64,000 nt of DNA from JACKHA01 sp041401985. Lineage in GTDB: Bacteria > Planctomycetota > Phycisphaerae > Phycisphaerales > UBA1924. Positions 53,491 to 64,000 of the stretch are shown one piece after another (position 1 is the first letter of the stretch; each line of letters begins with the position of its first letter). The position numbers were made by a program, and so were the translations under genes. Below the pieces are notes generated by a model. It was not told the origin of the DNA. It saw only the letters and a program-made list of their open reading frames with translations, and ran no database searches. The DNA is taken from NCBI GenBank assembly GCA_041401985.1, contig JAWKTE010000015.1, positions 1 to 64,000 of the forward strand, written 5' to 3'.

Positions 53491-54993
53491 TCAGCGCCGC
53501 ATCGCCTCCTCCAACACAGGGTCCCGCCCCGCCAGCACGTCCTCGGGCTCGATCTTGACCACAACGTCGGGCGTGACGCCCAAGCCCTCCACAGCCCCCG
53601 GGCAGTCGTTCTTGCCCCACACCAGCGGCACGCGCACCGTGATACCGCTCTCGGGCAGTCTCAGGAACACGATCGTTCCCGCCGTCGGCCCAACTGCGCT
53701 TCCGCCGGTCGGTTCGCCGACCGTCGTGATGTGCGGCTGCCCGGCGAGCGTCGCCAGCAGGTTCGTCACGCCCGACGCGTTCCCTCGGCTGGTCAGCAGC
53801 GTCACCCGCCCGGCGAACGCATCGTCCGCGGGCCCCACCGTCACCGTGACCTCGCGGATCCGGTACAGCGACCCCGCTGGCTCGAACATCTCCTGCGGCG
53901 GCTCGAACGCCGACTCATCCCACGTCGAAAGGAACACCCGCAGGTCCTCGGGCGTCCTCGTCGCCCGAACAAACGACCCGGGGCCGGACGTCACCGGCGT
54001 GCGAATCAAACGCCGGGCCAGGCCCACCGCGGCGTCGGTCGAGCCGCCGCCGTTGTTTCGCAGATCGACGATCAGGTGCTCGACGCCGCGCTCGGCCAAG
54101 GCCGCGAAGATCGGCCCGTACGCCTCGTCCGGATCGATCGGCCGCCGGTAGTTGACAAACGTGCCGACCCAGAGCGCCGCAACGCCCTCGCCCGGATAGG
54201 TCACGCGAATGGAATCGATGAAGTCCTGGTACCCCGCCTCCGGGGCCAGCGCCAGGAACTTCTCCCACGCGACGCACGCCACTCGTGGGCGCAAGAACTC
54301 GTCGCCGCGCCGCACAAGCACATCGCGGGCGTCGCTCCAGCCGTGCAGCAACGGCAGGTACTGCTCGAGGGCCGAGCCCATGTACTCGCTGGTCAGTTCG
54401 ATCTCGTCGTCGCGGGAGTGCTCGGTGTAGCCGTCGATCGATACCAGCCCGCGGATGCGCCCGAGCAGCGAGACGACCGGCTCGTTGTCGATCTCGAGAA
54501 TCTCATCGCCCACGACCAGCCCCGATCCCGGCTCGCATGCGCCCACGAACATCCGCCCGCCTCGCACGATCGCCGTCATCGGCAGATGCGTCGGATTCGA
54601 CTCCCGATGCACTCGGATGGAGTCCGGATACTCGGCCTTGGTGTGGTCGCAGCGGATGCGGGCAAGGTGGTCGCTCACGCCCAGGTACATCGCCTCGACC
54701 GTCGCGCCCGAGCCCATCGATGCCCGGAGGCGGGCAAGGTTCGCATCCAAAGCGGCGCGCGGCGTGTACCGCTCGTACCCGGGGTGCAGCGTCTCGAGTG
54801 CGCGCTCCAGCAGCAGGAGATCTCGCCGCACCTGCTCGCCGGTGAGCCGCCCGACCGACTGCACGCCCGCGGCTCCGATGCCGGCGGACACTCCTGTGTC
54901 GGCTTGCGGCGCGAACGCCGCCGACGAACTCACGGGAGGTGCCAGCACGCCCAGCGACACGAGCACCACCCCCGACACACTCCAGCACTGCAT
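53491..54993 (-). CDS. Exported S41-family peptidase-like protein
   Basis: A 500-residue protein with a signal peptide (1-29), a cap region, and an S41/tail-specific protease fold in the second half: LIVDLRNNGGGSTDAA and the TSRGNASG segment where the catalytic Ser is expected, then GEPTGGSAVGPTAG and LPESGITVRVPLVW. No PDZ domain was recognised, though VVGDEILEIDNEPV looks PDZ-like. It may cleave or bind C-terminal peptides in the cell envelope. The ATG at 54993 with GGGGAG upstream was chosen. Confidence 0.82.
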   Translation of the reverse strand: MQCWSVSGVVLVSLGVLAPPVSSSAAFAPQADTGVSAGIGAAGVQSVGRLTGEQVRRDLLLLERALETLHPGYERYTPRAALDANLARLRASMGSGATVEAMYLGVSDHLARIRCDHTKAEYPDSIRVHRESNPTHLPMTAIVRGGRMFVGACEPGSGLVVGDEILEIDNEPVVSLLGRIRGLVSIDGYTEHSRDDEIELTSEYMGSALEQYLPLLHGWSDARDVLVRRGDEFLRPRVACVAWEKFLALAPEAGYQDFIDSIRVTYPGEGVAALWVGTFVNYRRPIDPDEAYGPIFAALAERGVEHLIVDLRNNGGGSTDAAVGLARRLIRTPVTSGPGSFVRATRTPEDLRVFLSTWDESAFEPPQEMFEPAGSLYRIREVTVTVGPADDAFAGRVTLLTSRGNASGVTNLLATLAGQPHITTVGEPTGGSAVGPTAGTIVFLRLPESGITVRVPLVWGKNDCPGAVEGLGVTPDVVVKIEPEDVLAGRDPVLEEAMRR

Positions 54994-55089
54994 CGCTTGC
55001 TCCCCGCGACCAACCCCGGTCGGGCAGGTGTTCGCCCGCTCGCCCGTTCGGATGCAGGGTGAAACCACCAAGGCGGTTCTGGCCACGCG

Positions 55090-55404
55090 CTATTTGTTCG
55101 GATCCCGCCGATCGAAATCCCGCTCCAGAGCCCGCGCCATCTTCCGCGACGCCTCGCGCGCGATCTCGTACAGATCGCTCCCGGCGTCCTTCACCACGAT
55201 CGGGTCCAGCCCGCGCGGCCGCGCCTCCAGCACCACCGCCTTGTCCCCAGGCCCGGACTTGGCCGCGTTGTTGTCTGAGAGGTGGACTTCGACGCGCGTC
55301 AGGCGCTCGGCGAACCGCGACAGTTCACCCTCGACCGACGCCCGGACCCGCCCGTCGAGCGCGTCGGAACGCTCGGTGCCGGAGTATGAGATCTCGATGT
55401 GCAT
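55090..55404 (-). CDS. hpf: HPF/RaiA-family ribosome hibernation factor
   Basis: A 104-residue short-form hibernation factor: MHIEISYSGTERSDALDGRV, a two-helix/four-strand fold with RVEVHLSDNNAAKSGPGDKA and LDPIVVKDAGSDLYEIAREA. It lacks the long C-terminal dimerisation domain. SD AGGAGG before the ATG at 55404. It lies downstream of clpB on the same strand, suggesting a stress unit. Confidence 0.85.
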   Translation of the reverse strand: MHIEISYSGTERSDALDGRVRASVEGELSRFAERLTRVEVHLSDNNAAKSGPGDKAVVLEARPRGLDPIVVKDAGSDLYEIAREASRKMARALERDFDRRDPNK

Positions 55405-55529
55405 GGTCGCCTCCTGTACATGCCGCGGACGGGTGTGCCAATGAACCAAGTCACTGTACGGGCCGGGACTCGCCCAGTTCGCGCATCGATCACCGCTCGG
55501 CTCGTTCCCGCACCGATCACCCCCGCCGA

Positions 55530-58289
<2,760 letters not shown>

Positions 58290-58483
58290 AGGAGCCTCCA
58301 TCAGGGCGAACACCACGCCCGACACGCCACAGGTGCAAACCCGATGCCACCGGCCCCGTCCGAGAAACCACCCGCACAACCCGCCACGGACCCGATCCCG
58401 CCGAACACCACCCTCGTCCGGTGCCGCTCCCTCGGCTCCGCAATCGCTCTCACGCCCACCCTGCCCAAATGGCAGCCACAATC

Positions 58484-58521
58484 CACTCCGTCACTCCGTC
58501 ACTCCGTCACTCCGTCACTCC
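58484..58521. repeat. Tandem octamer repeat (CACTCCGT)
   Basis: Nearly five exact copies of the 8-mer, 17 nt downstream of the minus-strand methyltransferase stop. A C/T-rich tract follows. Confidence 0.85.
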
Positions 58522-58538
58522 TCTCTCTTCTCCACCCT

Positions 58539-59291
58539 CTACCCCTTCCGCACCCAGCACGACGCCCCCATCCCGACCCCCATCTCCACCCGCTCCGATC
58601 GCCGCGCGAAGAACTCCTCCACCGCGATCGTCACCCCAGGCGTGTCCGGGCAGCGGTAGTCGTCCACGATCACGATGCCCCCCGCCTCAACCCGCGGCCA
58701 CCCACGCTCCAGCACCAGCCGAGTCCCCTCATACAAATCGCAGTCGATGTGCAGCAGCGCCAGCCGCTCCCCGTCGATCCGCCCGACCGTCTCCTCGAAC
58801 CATCCCGGCACCAACTCGACGCGCTCCGCCAATCCATGCCGCGCCAGCGTCGCCCGCGTCCGCTCCACCGACGTGTCGTCGAACATCCCGGCCTGAACCA
58901 CATCCCCGTCCTTGTTCGCCACACCCTCCGGCAGCCCCCGGAACGAGTCGAACCCCAGCATCGCGCGCCGGCGATCCGCCCCCTCGCCCCACGCGGCCCC
59001 AACGAAGCACAGCGCTCCGCCGCGCCACACACCGAACTCCGCGTACCCGCCCGCAACCCCGCGCCGCGACACGTCCCGAGCCGCGCTCACCAACTGCACC
59101 ACCTTCATCCACGACAGGCGCGTCCCCGGCTCCGGCGCGTTCCACGCCAGGTCCCGCCACATCGGGCCCCACTCTGCAAGGAACGCCCGGCGATCCGCCT
59201 CAAGCCCGGCGGCGAATCCGGCCGCCGCGCTCGCCAGCGGGCTCGCCATCAGGTCCGATCCACCGGAAGCATCGACCGTGGGTCCAGCCAT
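58539..59291 (-). CDS. TylF/MycF-family O-methyltransferase
   Basis: A 250-residue SAM methyltransferase: AEFGVWRGG (SAM-binding), GFDSFRGLPE, LLHIDCDLYEGT and VIVDDYRCPDTPG are the signature blocks of the macrocin-O-methyltransferase (TylF/MycF) family, which modifies sugars or phenols in secondary metabolism and surface glycans. The metal-binding aspartates are in these blocks. No biosynthetic cluster surrounds it, so the substrate is unknown. The ATG at 59291 opens a 40-residue lead; a longer frame upstream is rejected. The candidate structured RNA lies upstream on the same strand. Confidence 0.85.
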   Translation of the reverse strand: MAGPTVDASGGSDLMASPLASAAAGFAAGLEADRRAFLAEWGPMWRDLAWNAPEPGTRLSWMKVVQLVSAARDVSRRGVAGGYAEFGVWRGGALCFVGAAWGEGADRRRAMLGFDSFRGLPEGVANKDGDVVQAGMFDDTSVERTRATLARHGLAERVELVPGWFEETVGRIDGERLALLHIDCDLYEGTRLVLERGWPRVEAGGIVIVDDYRCPDTPGVTIAVEEFFARRSERVEMGVGMGASCWVRKG

Positions 59292-59368
59292 GCCCGAACC
59301 ATAAGCCCCGGTCCGCGCGCCGACAGCAACCGCAAACCCACCCCGCACCGGTGCAGGCCAGCCCCAAC

Positions 59369-59390
59369 GCGTCACGTTCGGTCGTGACGC
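59369..59390. promoter_or_regulatory. Perfect 8-bp hairpin upstream of the methyltransferase
   Basis: GCGTCACG/CGTGACGC with loop TTCGGT. It could be an operator palindrome or a leader hairpin. Direct repeats of CCCCGCACCGG (near 59340 and 59439) flank it. Confidence 0.4.
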
Positions 59391-59453
59391 CCAGCCCCAA
59401 TCCCGCAGTCGCCACGAACGGTAAACCTACCCCGCACCGGCGAAGGCCGGCCC

Positions 59454-59660
59454 AAAAAAGCCGATCCGCCCGGATCGTGGCCTTGGAGCGCCGCTCAGCC
59501 CTGCAAATCAAGGGGGGTGAAGTTCCTGCCCCGATCCCGGCCTTCCACATTCCGCCAAACGGGCGGCAGGCATGGCCTTTGCCGGAGCGCCCGGAACACC
59601 CTTGAGGGCCCGCAAGAGCCGGAGCAAAACAGTCCAAGGCACACGATCCGGGCGGATCGC
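59454..59660 (-). ncRNA. Candidate structured small RNA (6S-like shape, family unknown)
   Basis: Minus-strand transcript of about 207 nt. The two ends (59633-59658 and 59463-59487) form a 25-bp stem with one bulged nucleotide. Inside it, GCTCCGGCTC/GAGCGGCGC, GCCCT/AGGGC, CAAGG/CCTTG and TTCC/GGAAC pair in order with bulges (a 6-nt ATTTGC bulge is one) up to a CCGCC-CGTTT-GGCGG tip. The stem's 3' arm is followed directly by TTTTTT (59459-59454), an intrinsic terminator, and a promoter (see next entry) places the start at about 59660. It has no SRP GGAA/AGCA domain, tmRNA tail or RNase P motifs. Alternatives: a MITE with 25-bp inverted ends (GCC flanks both sides), or a leader of the methyltransferase gene. 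Confidence 0.6.
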
Positions 59661-59666
59661 CGGAAC

Positions 59667-59695
59667 AAGATACCAAGTCCCGCGTCCAATGTCGA
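59667..59695 (-). promoter_or_regulatory. Promoter-like element for the small RNA
   Basis: On the minus strand TCGACA (59695-59690), exactly 17 nt, TATCTT (59672-59667), giving a start at about 59660, where the closing stem begins. Both hexamers deviate from the sigma-70 consensus. Confidence 0.5.
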
Positions 59696-59967
59696 GCCGA
59701 TCCACATCGCCACGTCCAAACGCCCCGCTCCACGCCCAAACGCCCCGACTCGCGCCGAAAACGCCCGGGAATCCGCGAACCAGCCCGCTCCCGACACCCG
59801 CCCCGCCCCGGCCCCGTCCACCCCATGTGAACACTTGTTCGGGTTCCGGCCACGCCCCGACCCCGTTCCACCACCCCGTTCCGGTTTGACGCCGCCCGCC
59901 CGTGCCGATACAACACCCGTCTCGGATCGGGCAGGCCTATCCTCGCGGCCAGTTCAGGAGACCACAG

Positions 59968-60276
59968 ATGTCCATTCGTTCCCGCGCTTCCAACGCCGTC
60001 CTCGCCGCCGCCGGTGTGGCCGTCGCCCTGACCCTCTCGGGCTGCTCCTACAACACCCTTGAGACCTACGACCTCGAGAACGAACTCGGCCCCGCCCACG
60101 ACCTCCGCTACGACCCCTCCCCCGAGGCCTACACCCTCCACCAGCGCCCCTCCGACATGCGCAACGAGTTCGGCGTCATGTGGGACGAGAACACCCGCAT
60201 GATCCGCCAGGACTGGCACCGCATGATGTACTGGGACCGCGCCAGCCGTCTCACCCGCGAGCCGGTTCCGCGCTGA
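59968..60276 (+). CDS. Small predicted lipoprotein
   Basis: A 102-residue protein with a signal sequence and lipobox LTLSGC (Cys26). The mature 77 residues are charged and helical (DLRYDPSPEAYTLHQRPSDM, RQDWHRMMYWDRASRL), with no family recognised. SD CAGGAG before the ATG at 59968. A degenerate repeat and a terminator follow. Function unknown. Confidence 0.75.
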   Translation: MSIRSRASNAVLAAAGVAVALTLSGCSYNTLETYDLENELGPAHDLRYDPSPEAYTLHQRPSDMRNEFGVMWDENTRMIRQDWHRMMYWDRASRLTREPVPR

Positions 60277-60297
60277 GCCGCTAGGCCCAGGCTTGAA

Positions 60298-60392
60298 GTC
60301 TCGGGTCTCAGATCTCAAATCGCGGATCTGAAATCGCGCCTCTGTACTCGCGGATCTGAAATCTCAAATCCGAGATCTCAAATCCGAGTCCA
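60298..60392. repeat. Degenerate ATCTCAAATC/GATCTGAAATC repeat
   Basis: Several imperfect 10-14-nt units (GATCTCAAATC, GATCTGAAATC, AATCCGAG) occur between a lipoprotein stop and a terminator, and can pair with each other. A lower G+C patch. Confidence 0.7.
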
Positions 60393-60418
60393 CCCGCACC
60401 CATCCAAGCCGCCCACCC

Positions 60419-60449
60419 AACGCCCGGCCCACGCCGGGCGTTTTCCTTC
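60419..60449. terminator. Intrinsic terminator
   Basis: Perfect 10-bp stem AACGCCCGGC/GCCGGGCGTT with loop CCAC, followed by TTCCTTC. It serves the lipoprotein gene and possibly the convergent gene. Confidence 0.8.
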
Positions 60450-60474
60450 ATCCCAAGCCGGAGTCGTCCGCACC

Positions 60475-61989
60475 TCAACGCCGCAGCAGGTCCACCACCA
60501 CCGGCATGTGGTCGCTCGCGCGGCTGTCGTCTCGGCGCAGCCCAACCGCCCCCAGCGCGCCGTCCGTCAGCCGCTCCGTGTCCACCACGAACGCCCGCGC
60601 CGCCCGCGCCTGCGAGTCGCTGAAGATCACGTAGTCCAGCCGCCCCGGCGAGAACGGGCTCCCGTCGTCGCTCCACGTGTAGTACGCCGCATCCCCCAGC
60701 ACCAGCGCCGGCGCCACGTCCATGTCCGTCGCGTCCGCGTCCAGCCCGTTCCGCAGCACATCGAGCGGCCCGCGCGAACCCACCAGGTTCATGTCCCCGC
60801 CGATCACCCGGAACGCCAGCGACCGCGTCGCCATCGCCCCGAACGCCGCGTTGATCGCCCGCGCCTCGTCCAGACGCCGCTCGTCCTCCGGGCTCCCCGC
60901 CGACCCGCAGCACTTCAGGTGCGTCGAAGCCGCCAGCACATCCCCCTGCGGCGTCGACACCACCGCCGCCACGAACCGCACGCTCGACGACCCGATCGCC
61001 AGCGTCCGCGCCGCCAGCGTCCCGTCCGCCGTGCTCGCCGAGATCGGGTGCCGCGACACGATCCCCACGCCGAACAGCCCCGGCGTCATCGCCACGTGCC
61101 ACGGCGCGTGCTCCGGCATCGCCTCGTCGAACCACGCCCGCACCGCCGCCGCGTCCGTGTCCCATTCCTGCACGAGGATGATGTCCGGGTTCAGCGCCCG
61201 GTACATCCGCGCGAACGCCCCAGGGTTCGACGCCGGCGACGCCCGCAACACGTTGTGCGACACCACCCGGATCGCCCCCCGCGGCGTCGCGGGAATCGGC
61301 GCGCTCGACACCACCGCCCCCGACCCCGCCGGCGGCAGTGTCGCCCGGAACGGCTCAGACGCCCCGGCAATGTTCCCCGCCGCGTCGTACAGCCCCATCA
61401 CCCCGCGGATCCCACGCCCCTGCAGCACCGTGGGCGCCAGCAGCCCCGACCCGGTCGGACGCCGCGCGATCCGCGCCTCGTACCAACCCGTCGCAGACGC
61501 GGCAAACGTCGGCGAGAAATGGAAATCCAGGTCCGCGTGCGACAGCCGCTCCGTCGCCCCCGTCGCGTCGATCGCGATCGCCGACACGCCGCTCGCCGGC
61601 ACGCCCGCGTCGGTCATCGGGCTGAACTGGATCTCCAGGTCGATCCCCATCGACGACGCCGCCGGCAGCTCCGGGATCGGCGCCCCCGTCGCCCGGTTGT
61701 CGTCCGCATCCAGCAAAATCGACAGCGTCTCGGGCGCCGCCTGCAGCGTGCTGGCCTGCCCTGCAACGCGGAATCGCAGGTACACCCAGTCCGCATCGCC
61801 CGTCACCACCACATCCGCCGGCCAGTCGCCCACATCCCCATCGATCGTGATCCGCGACGCCGGCGCTGCAGCCGACCCGCCGGATGCGCACCCCAGCATC
61901 CCGACCGACCCGACAACCAACAGGGCCGCACCCGCGAAGAGCCGCCCAGCCAGCCCCCCGCACGCCATCGATCGAGCAATCCGTGCCAT
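60475..61989 (-). CDS. Lipoprotein with endonuclease/exonuclease/phosphatase domain
   Basis: A 504-residue lipoprotein (lipobox MLGC, Cys34). Residues about 50-240 form a beta-rich domain that looks like a DOMON/CBM9-like fold (ITIDGDVGDWPADVVVTGD). Residues about 250-504 are an EEP metal-dependent phosphodiesterase domain with SHNVL, QEWD, GGDMN, LDYVIFS and SDHMPV. It could be a surface nuclease or phosphatase; substrate unknown. The ATG at 61989 begins the signal region. Confidence 0.85.
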   Translation of the reverse strand: MARIARSMACGGLAGRLFAGAALLVVGSVGMLGCASGGSAAAPASRITIDGDVGDWPADVVVTGDADWVYLRFRVAGQASTLQAAPETLSILLDADDNRATGAPIPELPAASSMGIDLEIQFSPMTDAGVPASGVSAIAIDATGATERLSHADLDFHFSPTFAASATGWYEARIARRPTGSGLLAPTVLQGRGIRGVMGLYDAAGNIAGASEPFRATLPPAGSGAVVSSAPIPATPRGAIRVVSHNVLRASPASNPGAFARMYRALNPDIILVQEWDTDAAAVRAWFDEAMPEHAPWHVAMTPGLFGVGIVSRHPISASTADGTLAARTLAIGSSSVRFVAAVVSTPQGDVLAASTHLKCCGSAGSPEDERRLDEARAINAAFGAMATRSLAFRVIGGDMNLVGSRGPLDVLRNGLDADATDMDVAPALVLGDAAYYTWSDDGSPFSPGRLDYVIFSDSQARAARAFVVDTERLTDGALGAVGLRRDDSRASDHMPVVVDLLRR

Positions 61990-62035
61990 GGCCCGGAGTA
62001 TGCCCACCCAACCCGCCCGGAGCAAGCGGACCTCC

Positions 62036-62098
62036 CTCTACGTCTCTTCTCTCTCCGTCTCTTCTCTTTCCCTCTCCCCTCTCCCCATCTCTTCCGCC
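62036..62098. repeat. C/T-rich low-complexity repeat
   Basis: A run of CTCTTCTCT/CCGTCTCTTC words overlaps the 3' end of the unknown gene. Same vocabulary as 63950-63975. Confidence 0.7.
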
Positions 62099-62880
62099 TC
62101 AAACACCACCGGCACCCGCTCCACCGGCACCCGATGCCGCGGCGCGAGCGCCACGGGCTGCGCCTCACCCCCGACAATCGCCGCCACCAGCAGCGCCTGG
62201 CCCGCCCGCGGCTCATCCGACACCGCCGCCACCACATCCCGCACCGCACGCCCCAGCCCGAAGTCGTACTGGCGATACACCTGCATCGCCCGACCCCGCA
62301 CCGGCCCGCGGCTCAACCGCTCCCGCTGGCCCAGGAACACCCCGATCGCCGCCAGCAACTCGTCCGCCACGGGCTGCCACGGGTCCCCGCCCGCCGCCGC
62401 CCGCACGAACCCGCACGGGCTGCCCCCAAACAGCACGAACCCCGGTGCCGGCACCATCAGGTCGCCCCCGAACCCCGATTCCAGCAGCAGCCCCACCAGT
62501 TCCGCCGGGTGCTCCGTCACGAGTTCATCGCTGGTCACGACCCACGCCAGCCCGGCCCCTTGGGCCTCCTTCAGCGCCCGGCGCGCATCTTCAACGCATC
62601 GGCGCAGCGCCTCCGGCATCTCGACCCCGCGATACGCCGCGTGCACCGCCGCCGCGTGCTCCCTAATCGCCACCTCGGCCCGGTCCAGCCCGACCGCCCG
62701 CTCGTCCGACGGCAGCCCGTCAACTTCCTCCAGCGCAAACGCCACCGCCTGCAGCCCGATCACATTCGCCACGCACTGCCGCAGGCGTTCCCCATCCTCC
62801 GTCCGCGGCAGCGCCGCCGCCCGCTGGGCGATCCCTGTGAAGTGCGCCAAGAGCGCGACCCAGGTGGTGGGGGAGGGCAT
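62038..62880 (-). CDS. Protein of unknown function with repeat-derived C-terminus
   Basis: A 280-residue soluble-looking protein, mainly alpha/beta (IGLQAVAFALEEVDGLPSDE, LLESGFGGDLMVPAPGFVLF), without a family I recognise. Its last residues (RGEREREETEREET) are encoded by a C/T-rich low-complexity repeat on the plus strand (62036-62098), so the repeat supplies the stop and C-terminus. The ATG at 62880 was chosen; another is at 62898. A 48-nt gap separates it from the EEP lipoprotein gene. Confidence 0.6.
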   Translation of the reverse strand: MPSPTTWVALLAHFTGIAQRAAALPRTEDGERLRQCVANVIGLQAVAFALEEVDGLPSDERAVGLDRAEVAIREHAAAVHAAYRGVEMPEALRRCVEDARRALKEAQGAGLAWVVTSDELVTEHPAELVGLLLESGFGGDLMVPAPGFVLFGGSPCGFVRAAAGGDPWQPVADELLAAIGVFLGQRERLSRGPVRGRAMQVYRQYDFGLGRAVRDVVAAVSDEPRAGQALLVAAIVGGEAQPVALAPRHRVPVERVPVVFEAEEMGRGEREREETEREET

Positions 62881-62937
62881 CGATCGGTCACTCCTCAAAG
62901 GCGCTCACGCAGCACTCGCACACGCCCGAACGACCGA

Positions 62938-63108
62938 TCACTTCCCCCGCCCGATCAGGAAGTAGATGATCAGCCCGATCAGCGGGAACAGGAAGATCAC
63001 CAGCAGCCACAGCACCTTCTTGAGCGGGTCCATCCCGGACTTGATGATCTCCACCGCCGCGATGATGAACAGGATCAGGTGGATGAGGCCAAGGATGTTG
63101 TACAGCAT
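62938..63108 (-). CDS. PLDc_N-type two-helix membrane micro-protein
   Basis: A 56-residue protein with two hydrophobic helices separated by MDPLKKVLW, ending LIIYFLIGRGK: the PLD-nuclease N-terminal (PLDc_N) motif common in small envelope proteins. Function unknown. ATG at 63108. Confidence 0.8.
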   Translation of the reverse strand: MLYNILGLIHLILFIIAAVEIIKSGMDPLKKVLWLLVIFLFPLIGLIIYFLIGRGK

Positions 63109-63221
63109 GCGATGCTCCGGTTCGTGTTCCGACACAGTGGCCGCGCGACGCGAAGGGTATGGCGCCGCGTCCGAGACGCCCGCCCGGTCCACGGCACGCA
63201 CGCCCCGCACTACGCTCGCCC

Positions 63222-63860
63222 ATGGACATCAACCCCGCCGAGCTCGACATCGCCTCCCGCTACAAACTCCTCATCGGCTGCATCGTCCCGCGGCCCATCG
63301 CCTTCGTCTCCACACTCTCGCCCGACAGCCGCCCCAACCTCGCCCCCTTCTCCTTCTTCGCCGGCGTCGGCTCCAATCCCATGACCCTGCTCTTCTGCCC
63401 CGCCAACAAAGAAGACGGCTCCGAAAAAGACTCGCTCCGCAACGCCAAGCCCATCGCCGAGGGCGGCACCGGCGAGTTCGTGGTCAACGTCGCCACCGAG
63501 CCCTACGCCGCCCGCATGGCCGCCTGCGCCGAGCCGCTCGCCTATGGCGACAGCGAGTTCGACCTCGCCGGCCTCACCACCGCCCCCAGCGCCGTGGTCC
63601 GCCCGCCCCGCGTCGCCGAGAGCCCCATCGCCTTCGAGTGCCGCACCCTCCAGGTCATCCGCACCAACCCGGGCCAGCCCGCCGGCGGCAACATCGTCAT
63701 CGGGCAGGTGGTCCACGCCTTCGTCCGCGACGAGATCATCAACGACCGCCACCACGTCGACCAGGCCTACGGCGCGATCGGCCGCATGGGCGGCCGCACC
63801 TACTGCCGCACCCGCGACCGCTTCGAGATGCCGATGGGCAGGGCGGCGTTGGGAGAGTGA
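63222..63860 (+). CDS. Flavin reductase family protein
   Basis: A 212-residue FMN-binding split-barrel protein: SRYKLLIGCIVPRPIAFVST, NLAPFSFFAGVGSNPMTL and FVVNVATEPYA are typical of flavin reductase-like (FlaRed) proteins that bind FMN. Partner monooxygenase not identified. The stop codon TGA is part of a GAGTGACG repeat. Confidence 0.85.
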   Translation: MDINPAELDIASRYKLLIGCIVPRPIAFVSTLSPDSRPNLAPFSFFAGVGSNPMTLLFCPANKEDGSEKDSLRNAKPIAEGGTGEFVVNVATEPYAARMAACAEPLAYGDSEFDLAGLTTAPSAVVRPPRVAESPIAFECRTLQVIRTNPGQPAGGNIVIGQVVHAFVRDEIINDRHHVDQAYGAIGRMGGRTYCRTRDRFEMPMGRAALGE

Positions 63861-63999
63861 CGAAGTGACGAAGTGACCGAGTGACGAAGTCGAGGAGTGC
63901 GGAAGCGCCCGCCCCCTCGCGAGCCGCTCGGTCAACGATCCACTGCTCCATCTCTCTGTCTCTCCGTCTCTGCTTCACTGCGTCACTCCGTCACTCCTC
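63854..63999. repeat. Paired-arm octamer repeat at the window end
   Basis: The left arm (63854-63893, AGTGACGA words) and right arm (about 63970-63999, TCACTCCG words) are complementary, with a C/T-rich stretch before the right arm. The window ends within or just after it. Confidence 0.75.
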
Positions 64000-64000
64000 A

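Noticed and set aside
59454..59660. SRP RNA, tmRNA or RNase P RNA for the structured locus
   Set aside because: The conserved SRP GGAA/AGCA apical domain, a tmRNA tRNA-like end and RNase P conserved cores are not seen.

Overview
The window is high-G+C bacterial DNA (40 of 60 bases are G or C in the stretch 57001-57060). It most likely comes from a planctomycete of the Phycisphaerae/Phycisphaerales type. The best evidence is six secreted proteins that end in a two-repeat dockerin-like module with a C-terminal Gly-Cys, PEP-CTERM-like surface proteins, a DUF1080 protein, DUF1573/rhodanese/MauE genes, and a cell-wall/division block (rsmH-ftsL-ftsI). No 16S rRNA, tRNA, phage, integrase, IS transposase or CRISPR array was recognised, so the taxonomic call is inference.

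Layout. 0-7.7 kb: an SRPBCC protein cut by the window edge, small membrane and transport genes, SixA, a cold-shock gene with a long leader, a BFD-type ferredoxin, the compact DUF1573-rhodanese-MauE/DoxX operon, and glutamate dehydrogenase. 8.0-14.7 kb: a tandem cluster of four secreted dockerin-module proteins plus a repeat/PKD secreted protein. 14.8-24.3 kb: a Ser/Thr kinase, pheS, a fifth dockerin-module protein, and the housekeeping set bcp-frr-pgsA-pgpA (minus strand) with a YedK/SRAP gene. 24.4-32.0 kb: two PEP-CTERM paralogues, then purQ-rsmH-LysM-ftsL-ftsI (minus strand). 32.1-36.7 kb: a lipoprotein, a MATE exporter, a family 2 glycosyltransferase and an exported protein of unknown family. 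36.8-43.9 kb: an unusual block in which nearly every recognisable gene is broken by frameshifts, apart from one intact methyltransferase; it contains a segment of only about 53 % G+C. 44.0-51.1 kb: an SRPBCC protein, DUF1080, fRMsr, rpsR, gap and a sixth dockerin-module protein. 51.2-59.3 kb (all minus strand): a CorC-type membrane protein, pdxH, an S41 peptidase, hpf, clpB and a TylF-type methyltransferase. 59.4-64 kb: a candidate structured RNA, two lipoproteins (one an exonuclease/endonuclease/phosphatase), an unknown gene, a PLDc_N-type micro-protein and a flavin reductase.

Common themes. Surface biology is rich: dockerin modules, PEP-CTERM signals and lipoproteins. Intergenic DNA is crowded with short palindromic and low-complexity repeats, often starting at the stop codon of a gene. 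The most interesting items are the roughly 207-nt structured RNA locus at 59454-59660, which has promoter, closing stem and U-tract in register, the invariant 79-residue Cys-to-Cys dockerin-like module, and the family of paired-arm repeats at 3' ends.
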